Origin: CAVRUZ01 sp963724495
GTDB lineage: Bacteria > Actinomycetota > Actinomycetes > Propionibacteriales > DAIQRJ01
DNA: 64,000 nucleotides
Assembly (NCBI GenBank): GCA_963724495.1
Contig: CAVRUZ010000006.1
Coordinates: 248,001-312,000 of the forward strand
Direction of reading: 5' to 3'
Within the stretch, counting starts at the first letter, position 1, and each line of letters begins with the position of its first letter. The notes below the pieces were generated by a model that was not told the DNA's origin, did not search any database, and saw nothing but the letters and a program-made list of their open reading frames with translations. This document shows, piece by piece, positions 27,362 to 38,261 of this stretch. The position numbers and the translations under genes are program-made.

Positions 27362-28854
27362 GCCATGAGGCTAGCGACCGCGGCCGGTACCGACTCGGCG
27401 AGCCGCGCTGCCACGACACCCGGTCCGGCCAGCCTCGCGGCAGCCGCGTGCACGATCGCGGCGGCGATCGCCTGCCGGCCCAGGCCGGGCGACCGGTCGG
27501 TGACGCCGGCCTGTTCCCGTGCCGTGGCCGACGCGAGCAGTGCGCCGGCGATGCCGCTGAGAACGTCACCGGAGCCCGCGGTGGCAAGCCACGCCGGCGC
27601 GACCGCGGAGGCGACGTAGGTGGTGCCGCCGGGCTCTGCCACCACGCTGGTCGCGCCCTTCAGCATGACCGTTGCCTGCAGCCGATCGGCGGCCGCGCGC
27701 ACGGTGTGCAGCCGGTCGGCTTCGACCGCCGCCCGCTCCATGCCGAGCAGCCTGGCCAGTTCGCCGGCGTGCGGCGTCAGCAACAGCCGGGCGCCCTCGG
27801 GTCGGTCGGCGGGGTCGGGCAGATGGCGCAGCCCGTCGGCATCGACGAGCACCGGGACGTCGTCGGCGAGCAGGCGGTCGAACGGGACCGCAGGCGGCTC
27901 GTCGCCACCCCCACTGCCCACCACCCAGCACTGCACCCGCCCCGGCTCGGCCGGAGTACCGGGAACGACGTCGGGGAACCGCAGGGCGATCTCGTGGCCG
28001 AGGTCGCCCTCGCCGACATGCCGGACCATCCCCGCGAGCCCGCAACGGGCACCCGCGGTCGAGAGCAGCCCGGCACCGGGATAGCGCGGCGACCCTGTCA
28101 CCAGGCCGACCACGCCGCGGCTGTACTTGTCCGACTCGGAGCCCGGACGTGGGAGGAGGCCGGCGACGTCGGCCAGGCTGACCACGCTGAGGGCATCCCG
28201 GCCGCCCGGCTCTGGCAGTCCCTCGAGCCCGATGTCGACGAGGTGGACGGTGCCTGCCGCGAGCGCACCTGGCGCGATCAGCAGGCCGGGCTTCAGCACG
28301 CCGAAGCTGACGGTGAGATCGGCGTGCACACAGGCACCGTCGATGCGGCCGGTGTCGGCGTCGATCCCGCTGGGCAGGTCGACAGCCACCACCACCGGCG
28401 GCGGGTCCAGTCCCTCCCATGCCGACACGAGTTCGGCGGCCGTGGGCCGAAGTCCGCCGGTCCCACCAATGCCGACGACTCCGTCGACGACGAGGTCCGG
28501 CGCCTTCCCGCCGGAGCCGACCAGTTGGGCGCTGCCGCCGGCGTACGGCTCCACCCGGCCACCGGCCGCACGCAGTGCCGCGACGCCACCGGCGTGCGCG
28601 GAGTCGGACAGCGAGAGCGCCAGCACCTGGGCGCCGCGCGCAGCGAGCCGGGCACCAGCGAACAGCGCGTCGCCGCCGTTGTCACCGCTGCCGACCGCCA
28701 CCACGATCCGGCGCCCGTACACGTCGCCGAGGAGATCGGCGCACGCGCCCGCCAGGCCGGCGGCCGCCCGTTGCATGAGCGCCCCGGTGGGCAGCCGGCT
28801 CATCGCCCGTTGCTCGGCGGAGCGGACCTGGGCAACCTCCAGCGCCACCCGCAT
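27358..28854 (-). CDS. nnrD: Bifunctional NAD(P)HX epimerase and ADP-dependent dehydratase
   Basis: Repairs hydrated NADH and NADPH. The N-terminal YjeF_N half (about 1-215) has VVAVGSGDNGGDALFAGARL. The C-terminal ribokinase-like half (about 225-498) has the substrate and ADP loops LLTPHAGELARLLGM, VMLKGATSVVAEPGG and ATAGSGDVLSGIAGALL with the catalytic Asp. The 498-residue length is normal for the fused form. It follows acpS by 15 bases and overlaps the FKBP gene. The N-terminal half alone would be named nnrE. Confidence 0.95.
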   Translation of the reverse strand: MRVALEVAQVRSAEQRAMSRLPTGALMQRAAAGLAGACADLLGDVYGRRIVVAVGSGDNGGDALFAGARLAARGAQVLALSLSDSAHAGGVAALRAAGGRVEPYAGGSAQLVGSGGKAPDLVVDGVVGIGGTGGLRPTAAELVSAWEGLDPPPVVVAVDLPSGIDADTGRIDGACVHADLTVSFGVLKPGLLIAPGALAAGTVHLVDIGLEGLPEPGGRDALSVVSLADVAGLLPRPGSESDKYSRGVVGLVTGSPRYPGAGLLSTAGARCGLAGMVRHVGEGDLGHEIALRFPDVVPGTPAEPGRVQCWVVGSGGGDEPPAVPFDRLLADDVPVLVDADGLRHLPDPADRPEGARLLLTPHAGELARLLGMERAAVEADRLHTVRAAADRLQATVMLKGATSVVAEPGGTTYVASAVAPAWLATAGSGDVLSGIAGALLASATAREQAGVTDRSPGLGRQAIAAAIVHAAAARLAGPGVVAARLAESVPAAVASLMA

Positions 28855-28869
28855 CTGCTCTCCCTCGCT

Positions 28870-29220
28870 CTAGCCCTCCAGGATGACCACGGCGGAGGCG
28901 ATGCCCGCATCGTGCGACAGCGACAGATGGGTGCGTTCCACGCTGCGCGCCTCGGCCGCGGCCAGCACGGTCCCGGTCATCCGCAGCCACGGCCGGCCGG
29001 CGTCGGTGTTCACGACCTCGCAGTCGGTCCACAGCAAACCACCGGGTCCGCCGAGCGCCTTCGCCAGTGCCTCCTTGGCCGCGAACCTGGCCGCCAGCGA
29101 GGAGGGGCCCAGCTTGAGCTCGGTCGTGGTGAACAACCGCTCGGCAAGTCCAGGCGTCCGGTGGAGGGACTCCACGAAGCGGTCGATCGAGCACACGTCG
29201 ATGCCGACTCCGAGGATCAC
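28870..29220 (-). CDS. acpS: Holo-[acyl-carrier-protein] synthase
   Basis: Transfers 4'-phosphopantetheine from CoA to acyl carrier protein. The 116-residue trimeric family is identified by LGVGIDVCSIDRF (metal-binding Asp) and RFAAKEALAKALGG (metal-binding Glu), plus HLSLSHDAGIASA near the end. It lies nine bases after glmS, with coaA nearby making the CoA pathway partly represented in the window. Confidence 0.96.
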   Translation of the reverse strand: MILGVGIDVCSIDRFVESLHRTPGLAERLFTTTELKLGPSSLAARFAAKEALAKALGGPGGLLWTDCEVVNTDAGRPWLRMTGTVLAAAEARSVERTHLSLSHDAGIASAVVILEG

Positions 29221-29228
29221 GTGGTCGC

Positions 29229-31079
29229 CTATTCGACCGTGACCGACTTGGCCAGGTTGCGCGGCTGGTCGACGTCGTGGCCGAGTGCGTCGGCGAGCTC
29301 GCCGGCGAAGATCTGCAGCGGGATGACGGCGACCAGTGGCTGGAACAGCGTCGGCACCTTTGGCAGCGGGATGAAGGTGTCCGCCAGGGCAGCCACCTCG
29401 TCGTCGCCCGCTTCGGCCAGCACGATCGTCCGGGCACCGCGCGCACGCACCTCGGCGACGTTGCTGATCACCTTGTCGCGCAGCTGGTCGCGCCCGCGGG
29501 TCGGGACGATCACGAACACCGGCAGGCCCTCCTCGATCAGGGCGATCGGGCCGTGCTTGAGCTCGCCGGCGGCGAAGCCCTCGGCGTGGATGTAGGCGAG
29601 TTCCTTGAGCTTGAGCGCGCCCTCCAGCGCGATCGGGTACCCCGCGTGCCGGCCGAGGAACAGCACCGAGCGCGACCCGGCCAGCTCACGTGCGAGTTCC
29701 CGTACGGGTTCGGCCTGGTCGAGAACCTCGCGGACAGCGTCCGGGATCGCGTGCATCTGGTCCATCACCGCGGTGATCTCGTCGCCGAACACCGTGCCGC
29801 GCTCCTGGGCGAGGAACAGGCCGAGGAGGTAGCAGGCCACCAGCTGGGTCGAGAAACCCTTGGTGGAGGCGACCCCGATCTCCGGGCCGGCATGGGTGTA
29901 GATCACCGCATCGGCTTCCCGCGGGATCGTCGACCCGTTGGTGTTGCAGATCGCGAGCACGCGGGCGTGCTGCTCCTGGGCGTGGCGGATCGCCATCAGC
30001 GTGTCGGCCGTCTCGCCGGACTGGCTGATGGCGACGACAAGCGTGGTGGCATCGACGATCGGGTCGCGGTAGCGGAACTCGCTCGCCAACTCGACCTCGC
30101 AGGGGATGCGGGTCCAGTGCTCGATCGCGTACTTGGCCACCAGGCCGGCATAGAACGCGGTGCCACAGGCCACGATGATGATCTTGTCGATCAGCCGGAG
30201 CTCGCTCGGCTTGAGCCGCATCTCGTCGAGCTGGAGCCGGCCGTCCGGATCGAACCGGCCGAGCAGGGTGTCGGCGATCGCGCGCGGCTGCTCCTCGATC
30301 TCCTTGAACATGAACCACCGGTAGCCGGACTTCTCGGCGGCGGTCAGGTCCCAGTCGACGTGGTAGTCGCGTCCCTCGACCGGTCGGCCGTCGAAGTCGG
30401 TGACCGACACCGTCTCGCGGGTGATCGTCACCACCTGGTCCTGGCCGAGTTCAACGGCGTCCCGGGTGTGCTCGATGAACGCGGCGACATCGGAGGCGAG
30501 GAAGTTCTCGCCGTCGCCCCGGCCCACGACCAGCGGGCTGTTGCGCCGGGCACCGACCACGACGTCCTCGGACTCGGCGTCGAGGACGACGAGGGTGAAA
30601 GCACCCTCCAGCTGCCGGGCGACCCGGCGCACGAGTTCGGTCGTGTCCGCCTCGGGGTCCTCGGCGGCCAGGCTGGCCAGCAGGTGTGCGGCCACCTCGG
30701 TGTCGGTGTCGGACGAGCAGCTGTAGCCGGCTTCGGCGAGGGACCTGCGGATGCTGGCGTGGTTCTCGATGATGCCGTTGTGCACCACCGCGAACCGCTG
30801 GTTCTCGCTCGAGTGCGGGTGCGCGTTGCGGTCGGTGGGACCCCCGTGGGTCGCCCACCGGGTGTGCCCGATGCCGGTTCCGGAGCGTGGTTGTGGAGCC
30901 TCGACCAGCAGCGCATCCAGATTCTTGATCTTGCCGGCCCGACGACGGACCGACGTCTTGAGGCCATCGACGACGGCGACTCCGGCCGAGTCGTAGCCGC
31001 GGTACTCCAGCCGCCGGAGGCCGGCCATCACGACGCTTGTTGCGTCGTTCGCACCGACATATCCGACGATCCCGCACAT
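29229..31079 (-). CDS. glmS: Glutamine-fructose-6-phosphate aminotransferase
   Basis: First step of UDP-GlcNAc synthesis, 616 residues. The N-terminal Cys nucleophile is in MCGIVGYVG, with LRRLEYRGYDSAG and HTRWATHGGPTDRNAHPH in the glutaminase domain. Two SIS domains follow (ISQSGETADTLMAI; the second with FLGRHAGYPIALEGALKLKE), and the protein ends KSVTVE as in the family. Only a short untranslated leader fits before the DUF1697 gene ends at 31122, and I see no glmS ribozyme. Confidence 0.98.
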   Translation of the reverse strand: MCGIVGYVGANDATSVVMAGLRRLEYRGYDSAGVAVVDGLKTSVRRRAGKIKNLDALLVEAPQPRSGTGIGHTRWATHGGPTDRNAHPHSSENQRFAVVHNGIIENHASIRRSLAEAGYSCSSDTDTEVAAHLLASLAAEDPEADTTELVRRVARQLEGAFTLVVLDAESEDVVVGARRNSPLVVGRGDGENFLASDVAAFIEHTRDAVELGQDQVVTITRETVSVTDFDGRPVEGRDYHVDWDLTAAEKSGYRWFMFKEIEEQPRAIADTLLGRFDPDGRLQLDEMRLKPSELRLIDKIIIVACGTAFYAGLVAKYAIEHWTRIPCEVELASEFRYRDPIVDATTLVVAISQSGETADTLMAIRHAQEQHARVLAICNTNGSTIPREADAVIYTHAGPEIGVASTKGFSTQLVACYLLGLFLAQERGTVFGDEITAVMDQMHAIPDAVREVLDQAEPVRELARELAGSRSVLFLGRHAGYPIALEGALKLKELAYIHAEGFAAGELKHGPIALIEEGLPVFVIVPTRGRDQLRDKVISNVAEVRARGARTIVLAEAGDDEVAALADTFIPLPKVPTLFQPLVAVIPLQIFAGELADALGHDVDQPRNLAKSVTVE

Positions 31080-31121
31080 GTCAGCAGAGTCTAGGTGCGC
31101 GTGCGCCCGGGTGCGGGCGAG

Positions 31122-31664
31122 CTAGCCGGACGCCAGCCCGGCGACGGCGGTCACCGTGCGCCAGTTCCTCGCCGTGCCCTCCATCCCGCCGAGGAGGCGG
31201 CGCATGGCGGCCGGCGTGAGCTTGCTGTTGTGCTGCCCGTCGGAGTAGGCGATGTAGAGCTCCCGCCCATCGACGAAGGCCTTCTCGCCGACGGATGCCG
31301 CGTGCTCGACGATCGCGTCGCCCGCCGGCAGCGGCTTGGTGAAGAAGACGGCGACGACCATCCGGTCCGAGGCCGCCACCTCGTCGGGGAACGGATTCTT
31401 GGCCAGCACCGCGCCGACCTGGGCCGGCGTGCGGACGATGACGGGCGTGTCGACTCCGAAGTGCTCCTCGATCAGGTCATGCAGATCGCGCGCGACCGCA
31501 GCTTCACTCCGGTGCTTGGACGCCGCGACGATGTTGCCGCTCTGCACGTACGTTCGCACGTCGGTGAACCCGGCCTCGGCCATCCGCTCGCGCAGGACAG
31601 GCATCGACACCTTGTTCGTCGAGCCGAGGTTCACGGCCCGCAGCAGCAGTACCCAGGTCGCCAT
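31122..31664 (-). CDS. DUF1697 family protein
   Basis: A 180-residue protein that starts ATWVLLLRAVNLGSTNKVSM and contains GFTDVRTYVQSGNIVAAS, both hallmarks of DUF1697. No biochemical role is established for the family. The ATG at 31664 matches the conserved N-terminus; a longer frame runs into the neighbouring gene. It lies between tam and glmS on the same strand, 17 bases after tam. Confidence 0.88.
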   Translation of the reverse strand: MATWVLLLRAVNLGSTNKVSMPVLRERMAEAGFTDVRTYVQSGNIVAASKHRSEAAVARDLHDLIEEHFGVDTPVIVRTPAQVGAVLAKNPFPDEVAASDRMVVAVFFTKPLPAGDAIVEHAASVGEKAFVDGRELYIAYSDGQHNSKLTPAAMRRLLGGMEGTARNWRTVTAVAGLASG

Positions 31665-31681
31665 GGCCGGGGACTGTAGCC

Positions 31682-32470
31682 CTACGACGGCTCGAGGGTC
31701 GCCACCACGAAGACCCGCTCGAACGGCAGCACGGTGCCGATCTCCTCGCGGGGATAGGCCCTGCGGAGTTCCGCTCCGTACTCGGCCTCGAACCGGGCCC
31801 GGTCGTCGTCGCCGAGGGCCTGCAGTACCGGGCGGGCGCCGGTGGCCGAGATCCATCGGAGCACCGCGTCGGTTCCGGGCAGGACGTGCAGGTAGGTCGT
31901 CGTCCAGGCATCGACCTGCCAGCCCGGCCGGCTGAGCAGGCGCAGGTAGGTGGCTGCGTCGACTCCGCGTGCCTGCAGCAGGCCCTGCGTCGATGCGGCG
32001 TACGGCTCACGGGACGAGACCTCGGCCAGCAGCCGGTGGCTCGGCGCGTCGAAGTTGTGCGGGACCTGGAAGGCGAAGGTGCCTCCCGGCCGCACGCGAT
32101 CGAGGAGCCGTGGCAGCAGGCTGAGCTGGTCGGGGATCCACTGGAAGGTCGCGTTGGAGATCACCAGGTCGAACTGCCGGCCGGGCTCCCAGGTACCGGT
32201 CGCAACCGCCTCGACGTCCTCCTCCAGGTACGACACCTCGGGATCGGTGTTGTCGGCTTCGGCCCGTTCGATCATCTGCGCCGACGAGTCGATACCGAGA
32301 ACCGAGCACGCCGGCCACCTGGTCCGCATCAGTGCGCTGAGGTGACCTGGACCGCAGCCGAGGTCGACAACGGTGCCGGGCCGGCCACCGATGCGCTGGA
32401 GGAGGTCGACGAACGGCCGGCTCCGCTCGTCGGCGTAGGCGAGGTAGCGGTCGGGGTCCCAGGAGGCCAT
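31682..32470 (-). CDS. tam: Trans-aconitate 2-methyltransferase
   Basis: SAM-dependent enzyme that methylates trans-aconitate, detoxifying a spontaneous by-product of the TCA cycle. The 262 residues include motif I TVVDLGCGPGHLSALM and VISNATFQWIPDQ, with the distinctive N-terminus WDPDRYLAYADERSRPF. Length and motifs match the Tam family well. It is divergent from coaA, 26 bases apart. Confidence 0.92.
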   Translation of the reverse strand: MASWDPDRYLAYADERSRPFVDLLQRIGGRPGTVVDLGCGPGHLSALMRTRWPACSVLGIDSSAQMIERAEADNTDPEVSYLEEDVEAVATGTWEPGRQFDLVISNATFQWIPDQLSLLPRLLDRVRPGGTFAFQVPHNFDAPSHRLLAEVSSREPYAASTQGLLQARGVDAATYLRLLSRPGWQVDAWTTTYLHVLPGTDAVLRWISATGARPVLQALGDDDRARFEAEYGAELRRAYPREEIGTVLPFERVFVVATLEPS

Positions 32471-32496
32471 GAGCGATTCTCGACCACAATGACGGC

Positions 32497-33447
32497 GTGA
32501 CCACAGTCAGCGGTGTCGAGGCGGCCTTCGAGGAGTTCGAGCGCGCCGCCTGGGCCCGCCTGGCCGGACGCCTGCGGGTCCCGTTCGCCGACGACGTGAT
32601 CGAGAGCGTCCGTGGCCTCGGCGACCCGGTGGACCTGACCGAGGTGGCGGAGGTCTACCTGCCGCTGTCGCGGCTGCTCAGCCTGTACGTCCGGTCCAAC
32701 GGCCTGCTGCGCGACGCGACCGGCCGGTTCCTCGGTGCCCGCGCCAACCGGACGCCGTTCGTGATCGGCATCGCCGGTTCGGTGGCCGTCGGGAAGTCGA
32801 CGACCGCCCGCGTCCTCAGGGAGCTACTCGCGGCATGGCCCGCGCATCCGCACGTGGAGCTGGTCACCACCGACGGCTTCCTGCATCCCAACGCCGAGCT
32901 CGAACGGCGCCAGATCCTGCAACGCAAGGGATTCCCCGAGTCGTACGACCGCGCGGCACTGCTGCAGTTCGTGATCGCGGTGAAGTCGGGGAAGCCGGTC
33001 GTCACGGCACCGCTCTACTCCCACGTGCGGTACGACATCATCCCGGACGGGCGGATCGAGGTCCGCTCCCCCGACATCCTCATCGTCGAGGGCCTCAACG
33101 TGCTGCAACCGGGTCATGCCAGCCGGTCGGGCGGCAACGCGCTCGCCGTGAGCGACTTCTTCGACTTCTCCGTCTACGTCGACGCTGCGACGTCCGACAT
33201 CCGCCGTTGGTACGTCGACCGTTTCCTCGCCCTGCGCGAGACCGCGTTCAGCCGGCCGGACTCCTACTTCCACCACTACCGCGACCTGAGCGAAGACGAG
33301 GCGGTCGAGCAGGCGGGGACGCTGTGGGACACGATCAACGGCCCGAACCTGGTCGAGAACATCCTGCCCACGCGCGGGCGAGCCGACCTGGTGATGGGCA
33401 AGGGCTCCGATCACACCGTGCGGGCCGTTCGGCTGCGCAAGCTCTAG
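32497..33447 (+). CDS. coaA: Pantothenate kinase, type I
   Basis: Phosphorylates pantothenate, the first and controlled step of CoA synthesis. The 316-residue protein has the P-loop IGIAGSVAVGKSTTARVL, VTTDGFLHPNAELE, and KGFPESYDRAALLQF, and ends in RAVRLRKL. It begins at a GTG at 32497. Type I kinases are usually inhibited by CoA. It is convergent with glmM, 26 bases away, without an obvious hairpin. Confidence 0.97.
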   Translation: MTTVSGVEAAFEEFERAAWARLAGRLRVPFADDVIESVRGLGDPVDLTEVAEVYLPLSRLLSLYVRSNGLLRDATGRFLGARANRTPFVIGIAGSVAVGKSTTARVLRELLAAWPAHPHVELVTTDGFLHPNAELERRQILQRKGFPESYDRAALLQFVIAVKSGKPVVTAPLYSHVRYDIIPDGRIEVRSPDILIVEGLNVLQPGHASRSGGNALAVSDFFDFSVYVDAATSDIRRWYVDRFLALRETAFSRPDSYFHHYRDLSEDEAVEQAGTLWDTINGPNLVENILPTRGRADLVMGKGSDHTVRAVRLRKL

Positions 33448-33473
33448 TCCAGAGCCGCAGTGACATCGGTGCG

Positions 33474-34823
33474 TCAGAGCCGCAGGGCGGACGCCACCAC
33501 GGCAGCCAGCCGGTCGGCCACCGTCTGCGCCTGGATCACCGTGCCCGCTTCCACCATCACCCGCACCAGCGACTCGGTGCCCGAGGGGCGCAGCAGCACC
33601 CGGCCGGAGTCGCCCAGTTCATCGGCCGCGGCGACAACGGCCGCTGCCACCTGCGGGTCGGTGTCGCATCGGGTCTTGTCGACGCCGGGCACGTTCACGA
33701 GTACCTGCGGGAACTTCGCCATCACGCCGGCCAGTTCGGCCAGCGACTTGTGCGTGCGCACCATCTCGGCGATCACCTGGATCGCCGCCAGCAGGCCGTC
33801 TCCGGTGGTCGCCCGGTCGAGCATGATCACGTGCCCGGACTGCTCACCGCCGAGGTCGAATCCGCCGGCCTTCATCTCCTCGAGCAGGTAGCGGTCACCG
33901 ACCTTGGTGCTGCGCACCTCGATCCCGCCGGCTGCCATCGCCTTGCCGAAGCCGAGATTGCTCATCACGGTGGCCACCACGGTGTTGCCCGTCAGCGTGC
34001 CCTGCGCCTTCCGGGCGAGCGCGAGGATCGCGAGGATGTGGTCGCCGTCGACGACCTCGCCCGTCGCATCGACGGCCAGGCAGCGGTCGGCGTCGCCGTC
34101 GACGGCGATGCCCAGATCGGCGCCGGTCTCCCGGACCTTGTCGATCAGCGACCCGAGGTGGGTCGAGCCGCAGTTGTCGTTGATGTTGAGGCCATCAGGC
34201 TGGTCGTGGATGGCGGTCACGTCGGCGCCCAAGCGGCGCAGCAGCACCGGCCCGGCCACCGACGCGGCCCCGTTCGCCGCGTCGAACACCATCGAGATGC
34301 CGTCGAACGGCAGGTCCACGGTCGCGGCGAGGTAGTCGACGTAGTCGGCCAGGGCGGCCTTGTCGTCGGTGACCCGCCCGACCTGCTCGCCGGTCGGGCG
34401 GCTCCACGGCTCCCGCAGCCTGGCTTCGATCGCGTCCTCGAGGGTGTCGGCGAGCTTGTTGCCGCCGGCGGCGAGGAACTTGAGCCCGTTGTCGGGCATC
34501 GGGTTGTGCGAGGCCGACAGCATCACGCCGAGGTCGGCGCCGCGGGCGGCGGTGAGATGGGCGACAGCCGGCGTGGGCAGCACGCCGAGCCGGTGGACGT
34601 CGACGCCGGCGGAGGCCAAGCCCGCCACGACCGCGGCTTCGAGGAACTCGCCGCTGGCGCGAGGGTCCCGCCCCACCACGGCGAACGGATGTGGGCCCGC
34701 AAAGGCGCCGACCCCGCCGAGAACGTGGGCAGCAGCCACCGACAGGTCCAGTGCAAGCTCGGCGGTGAGGTCGACGTTGGCGAGGCCGCGGACCCCGTCG
34801 GTACCGAAGATCCGGCCGGCCAC
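33474..34823 (-). CDS. glmM: Phosphoglucosamine mutase
   Basis: Interconverts glucosamine-6- and -1-phosphate, the step after GlmS. The 449 residues include the phosphoserine loop VMLSASHNPMPDNGLKF, the metal loop GIAVDGDADRCLAVD and the sugar and phosphate loops GGEQSGHVI and RPSGTESLVRVM. It follows rpsI by four bases in a rplM-rpsI-glmM transcription unit, linking wall precursor supply to ribosome synthesis. Confidence 0.98.
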   Translation of the reverse strand: MAGRIFGTDGVRGLANVDLTAELALDLSVAAAHVLGGVGAFAGPHPFAVVGRDPRASGEFLEAAVVAGLASAGVDVHRLGVLPTPAVAHLTAARGADLGVMLSASHNPMPDNGLKFLAAGGNKLADTLEDAIEARLREPWSRPTGEQVGRVTDDKAALADYVDYLAATVDLPFDGISMVFDAANGAASVAGPVLLRRLGADVTAIHDQPDGLNINDNCGSTHLGSLIDKVRETGADLGIAVDGDADRCLAVDATGEVVDGDHILAILALARKAQGTLTGNTVVATVMSNLGFGKAMAAGGIEVRSTKVGDRYLLEEMKAGGFDLGGEQSGHVIMLDRATTGDGLLAAIQVIAEMVRTHKSLAELAGVMAKFPQVLVNVPGVDKTRCDTDPQVAAAVVAAADELGDSGRVLLRPSGTESLVRVMVEAGTVIQAQTVADRLAAVVASALRL

Positions 34824-34827
34824 CTGC

Positions 34828-35370
34828 TTACCGCTTGGAGAACTGCGGCGCCTTGCGGGCCTTCTTCAATCCGGCCTTGCGGCGTTCCTTGGCCCGGGGG
34901 TCGCGGGTCAGGTAGCCCGCCTTCTTCATCGCGGGACGGTTGTTCTCCGCGTCGATCGAGTTCAGCGCGCGGGCGACACCGTGGCGCAGGGCACCGGCCT
35001 GGCCGGTGAAGCCGCCGCCGTCGATGTGCGCGATGACGTCGAACGCGCCCTCGAGACCGAGCAGGGCGAACGGCTCGTTCACGTGCTGCTGGTGGACCTT
35101 GTTCGGGAAGTACACGGCGAGGTCGCGGCCGTTGATCGTCCAGGTGCCGGTGCCGGGAACGAGGCGCACGCGGGCGGTGGCCTCCTTGCGGCGACCGGTA
35201 GCGGCGGCCGGCTCGATCAGTCTCGGCCGATCAGGGGTCACCGCGGCGCGCGGCCGGGTCTCAGAGCTGTACGCGACCCCGGTGGCCTCGTCGGTGACGA
35301 ACTCCTCGGGAGCGGCGGCGGTGGCCGGCTGCTCCACCGAGGGCTCCTCGGTCTGCGCGTTCTGCGACAC
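34828..35370 (-). CDS. rpsI: Ribosomal protein S9
   Basis: Small-subunit protein near the P site. The conserved domain (about 55-180) has GRRKEATARVRLVPGTGTW and the tRNA-contacting C-terminus ends RKAPQFSKR. An acidic, low-complexity N-terminal extension of about 55 residues (with PSVEQPATAAAPEE) precedes it, as seen in several actinobacteria. It follows rplM by 48 bases. Confidence 0.98.
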   Translation of the reverse strand: MSQNAQTEEPSVEQPATAAAPEEFVTDEATGVAYSSETRPRAAVTPDRPRLIEPAAATGRRKEATARVRLVPGTGTWTINGRDLAVYFPNKVHQQHVNEPFALLGLEGAFDVIAHIDGGGFTGQAGALRHGVARALNSIDAENNRPAMKKAGYLTRDPRAKERRKAGLKKARKAPQFSKR

Positions 35371-35418
35371 GTAATCCTCTTTCGTGGTACGGCTACTGAA
35401 TGTGACTGCTGCTGGGAC

Positions 35419-35862
35419 TTACTGGGCGACCTGGGTGAAGGTGTACTCGGCCGGCTGCTGCGCGGTGTGCGGGTGGTTCGGACCGGCGTAGACCTTGAGC
35501 TTGCGCAACTGCTGCCGGGAGAGCTTGTTCTTGGGCAACATGCCCCAGACCGCCTTCTCGACGGCCTTGCGCGGGTCGGTGTCGAGCAACTCGCCGACCC
35601 TGGTCTCGGTGAGGCCGCCGGGGTAACCGGAGTGCCGGTAGGCCAGCTTGTCGGCCCGCTTGTTCCCGGTCAGCGCGATCTTGCCGGCGTTGACGACGAT
35701 GACGAAGTCGCCGGTGTCGACATGCGGCGCCCAGGTCGGCTTGTGCTTCCCCCGCAGGAGGTTGGCGACGGCGACACACAGGCGGCCGAGGACCACGTCG
35801 TTGGCGTCGATGACGTGCCAGGTCCGGGTGATGTCACCGGGCTTCGGTGAATACGTGCGCAC
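35419..35862 (-). CDS. rplM: Ribosomal protein L13
   Basis: A 147-residue large-subunit protein, early in assembly. RTYSPKPGDITRTWHVIDA and NAGKIALTGNKRADKLAYRH are diagnostic. The GTG at 35862 is chosen because AGGAGAAGG lies upstream; a longer frame is Arg/Pro-rich. First gene of rplM-rpsI-glmM; its promoter should lie in 35863-36041, which holds no other gene. Confidence 0.98.
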   Translation of the reverse strand: MRTYSPKPGDITRTWHVIDANDVVLGRLCVAVANLLRGKHKPTWAPHVDTGDFVIVVNAGKIALTGNKRADKLAYRHSGYPGGLTETRVGELLDTDPRKAVEKAVWGMLPKNKLSRQQLRKLKVYAGPNHPHTAQQPAEYTFTQVAQ

Positions 35863-36041
35863 TGGTCTGAACCTTCTCCTGGCTTGCCGACGAATACCGA
35901 TGTTCCTGATGAAAGATGTCCCGCGTCCCCGGGGCGGCCACGCTGGCGCTGCCATAGGACGGCACCTCGCGCGCATGGGTGCCGGGCAGGCACAACGACC
36001 GCCCAGACTACCGGCCGCGTTCCGCACCGGTCAAAAGCGCC

Positions 36042-37772
<1,731 letters not shown>

Positions 37773-37833
37773 AATTGGTCATTGTGACCGGCCCCGAGCC
37801 GGGGTGCACAGTTTTTTCGGGCAACACAGTCTT

Positions 37834-38184
37834 TTACGGGGCCAGGAGCGCGTTGTTGCGGACCTGCAGGAGGAAGAACGCGAGCACGTACAGCAGGGTC
37901 GCGACCCCCACGACCTTGAGCGACGTCACGCCCATCCGCTTTTCGAACACGCCCTCTGCCCGGGTCGCCTCCATCGAGGCGATCACGGCGATGAGCCACA
38001 ACAGGATGCCGACGAGGTAGGCCATCGTTCGGTCGAACCGGATGGCCTGGTCGAGTTCCGCCTTGCTCGGGAGGTCACCGGCCGCGACGACCATCAACCA
38101 TCCGGTGAGCCGGCCGCACACGGCTGCCGCGGGGTAGCACAACGCGATCGCCCACAACGCGACCTTCCAGGCAAGCGCACGCAT
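37834..38184 (-). CDS. Membrane protein of unknown function
   Basis: A 116-residue protein with three likely membrane helices: VALWAIALCYPAAAVCG, MAYLVGILLWLIAVIAS and VVGVATLLYVLAFFLLQV. I do not recognise the family. It lies 61 bases ahead of the ABC-F gene on the same strand, so the two could be co-transcribed, and it is divergent from truA. Confidence 0.65.
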   Translation of the reverse strand: MRALAWKVALWAIALCYPAAAVCGRLTGWLMVVAAGDLPSKAELDQAIRFDRTMAYLVGILLWLIAVIASMEATRAEGVFEKRMGVTSLKVVGVATLLYVLAFFLLQVRNNALLAP

Positions 38185-38261
38185 AAAACCCCCAGCTTGT
38201 CGTAAGACTCCCTACCCTAGTCGCGGGACGCCCAAGCCATGCGACGGTTTTGGGAGGCGAC

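Noticed and set aside
29277..31094. Plus-strand frame of about 600 codons opposite glmS
   Set aside because: glmS is complete and conserved on the other strand; the antisense product shows only compositional bias. The same applies to large antisense frames opposite guaA, guaB, the ABC genes, groL, glmM, the ABC-F gene and tuf.
28855..31121. glmS ribozyme or riboswitch
   Set aside because: The gap upstream of glmS is about 40 bases and no ribozyme core is visible; this element is typical of Firmicutes.
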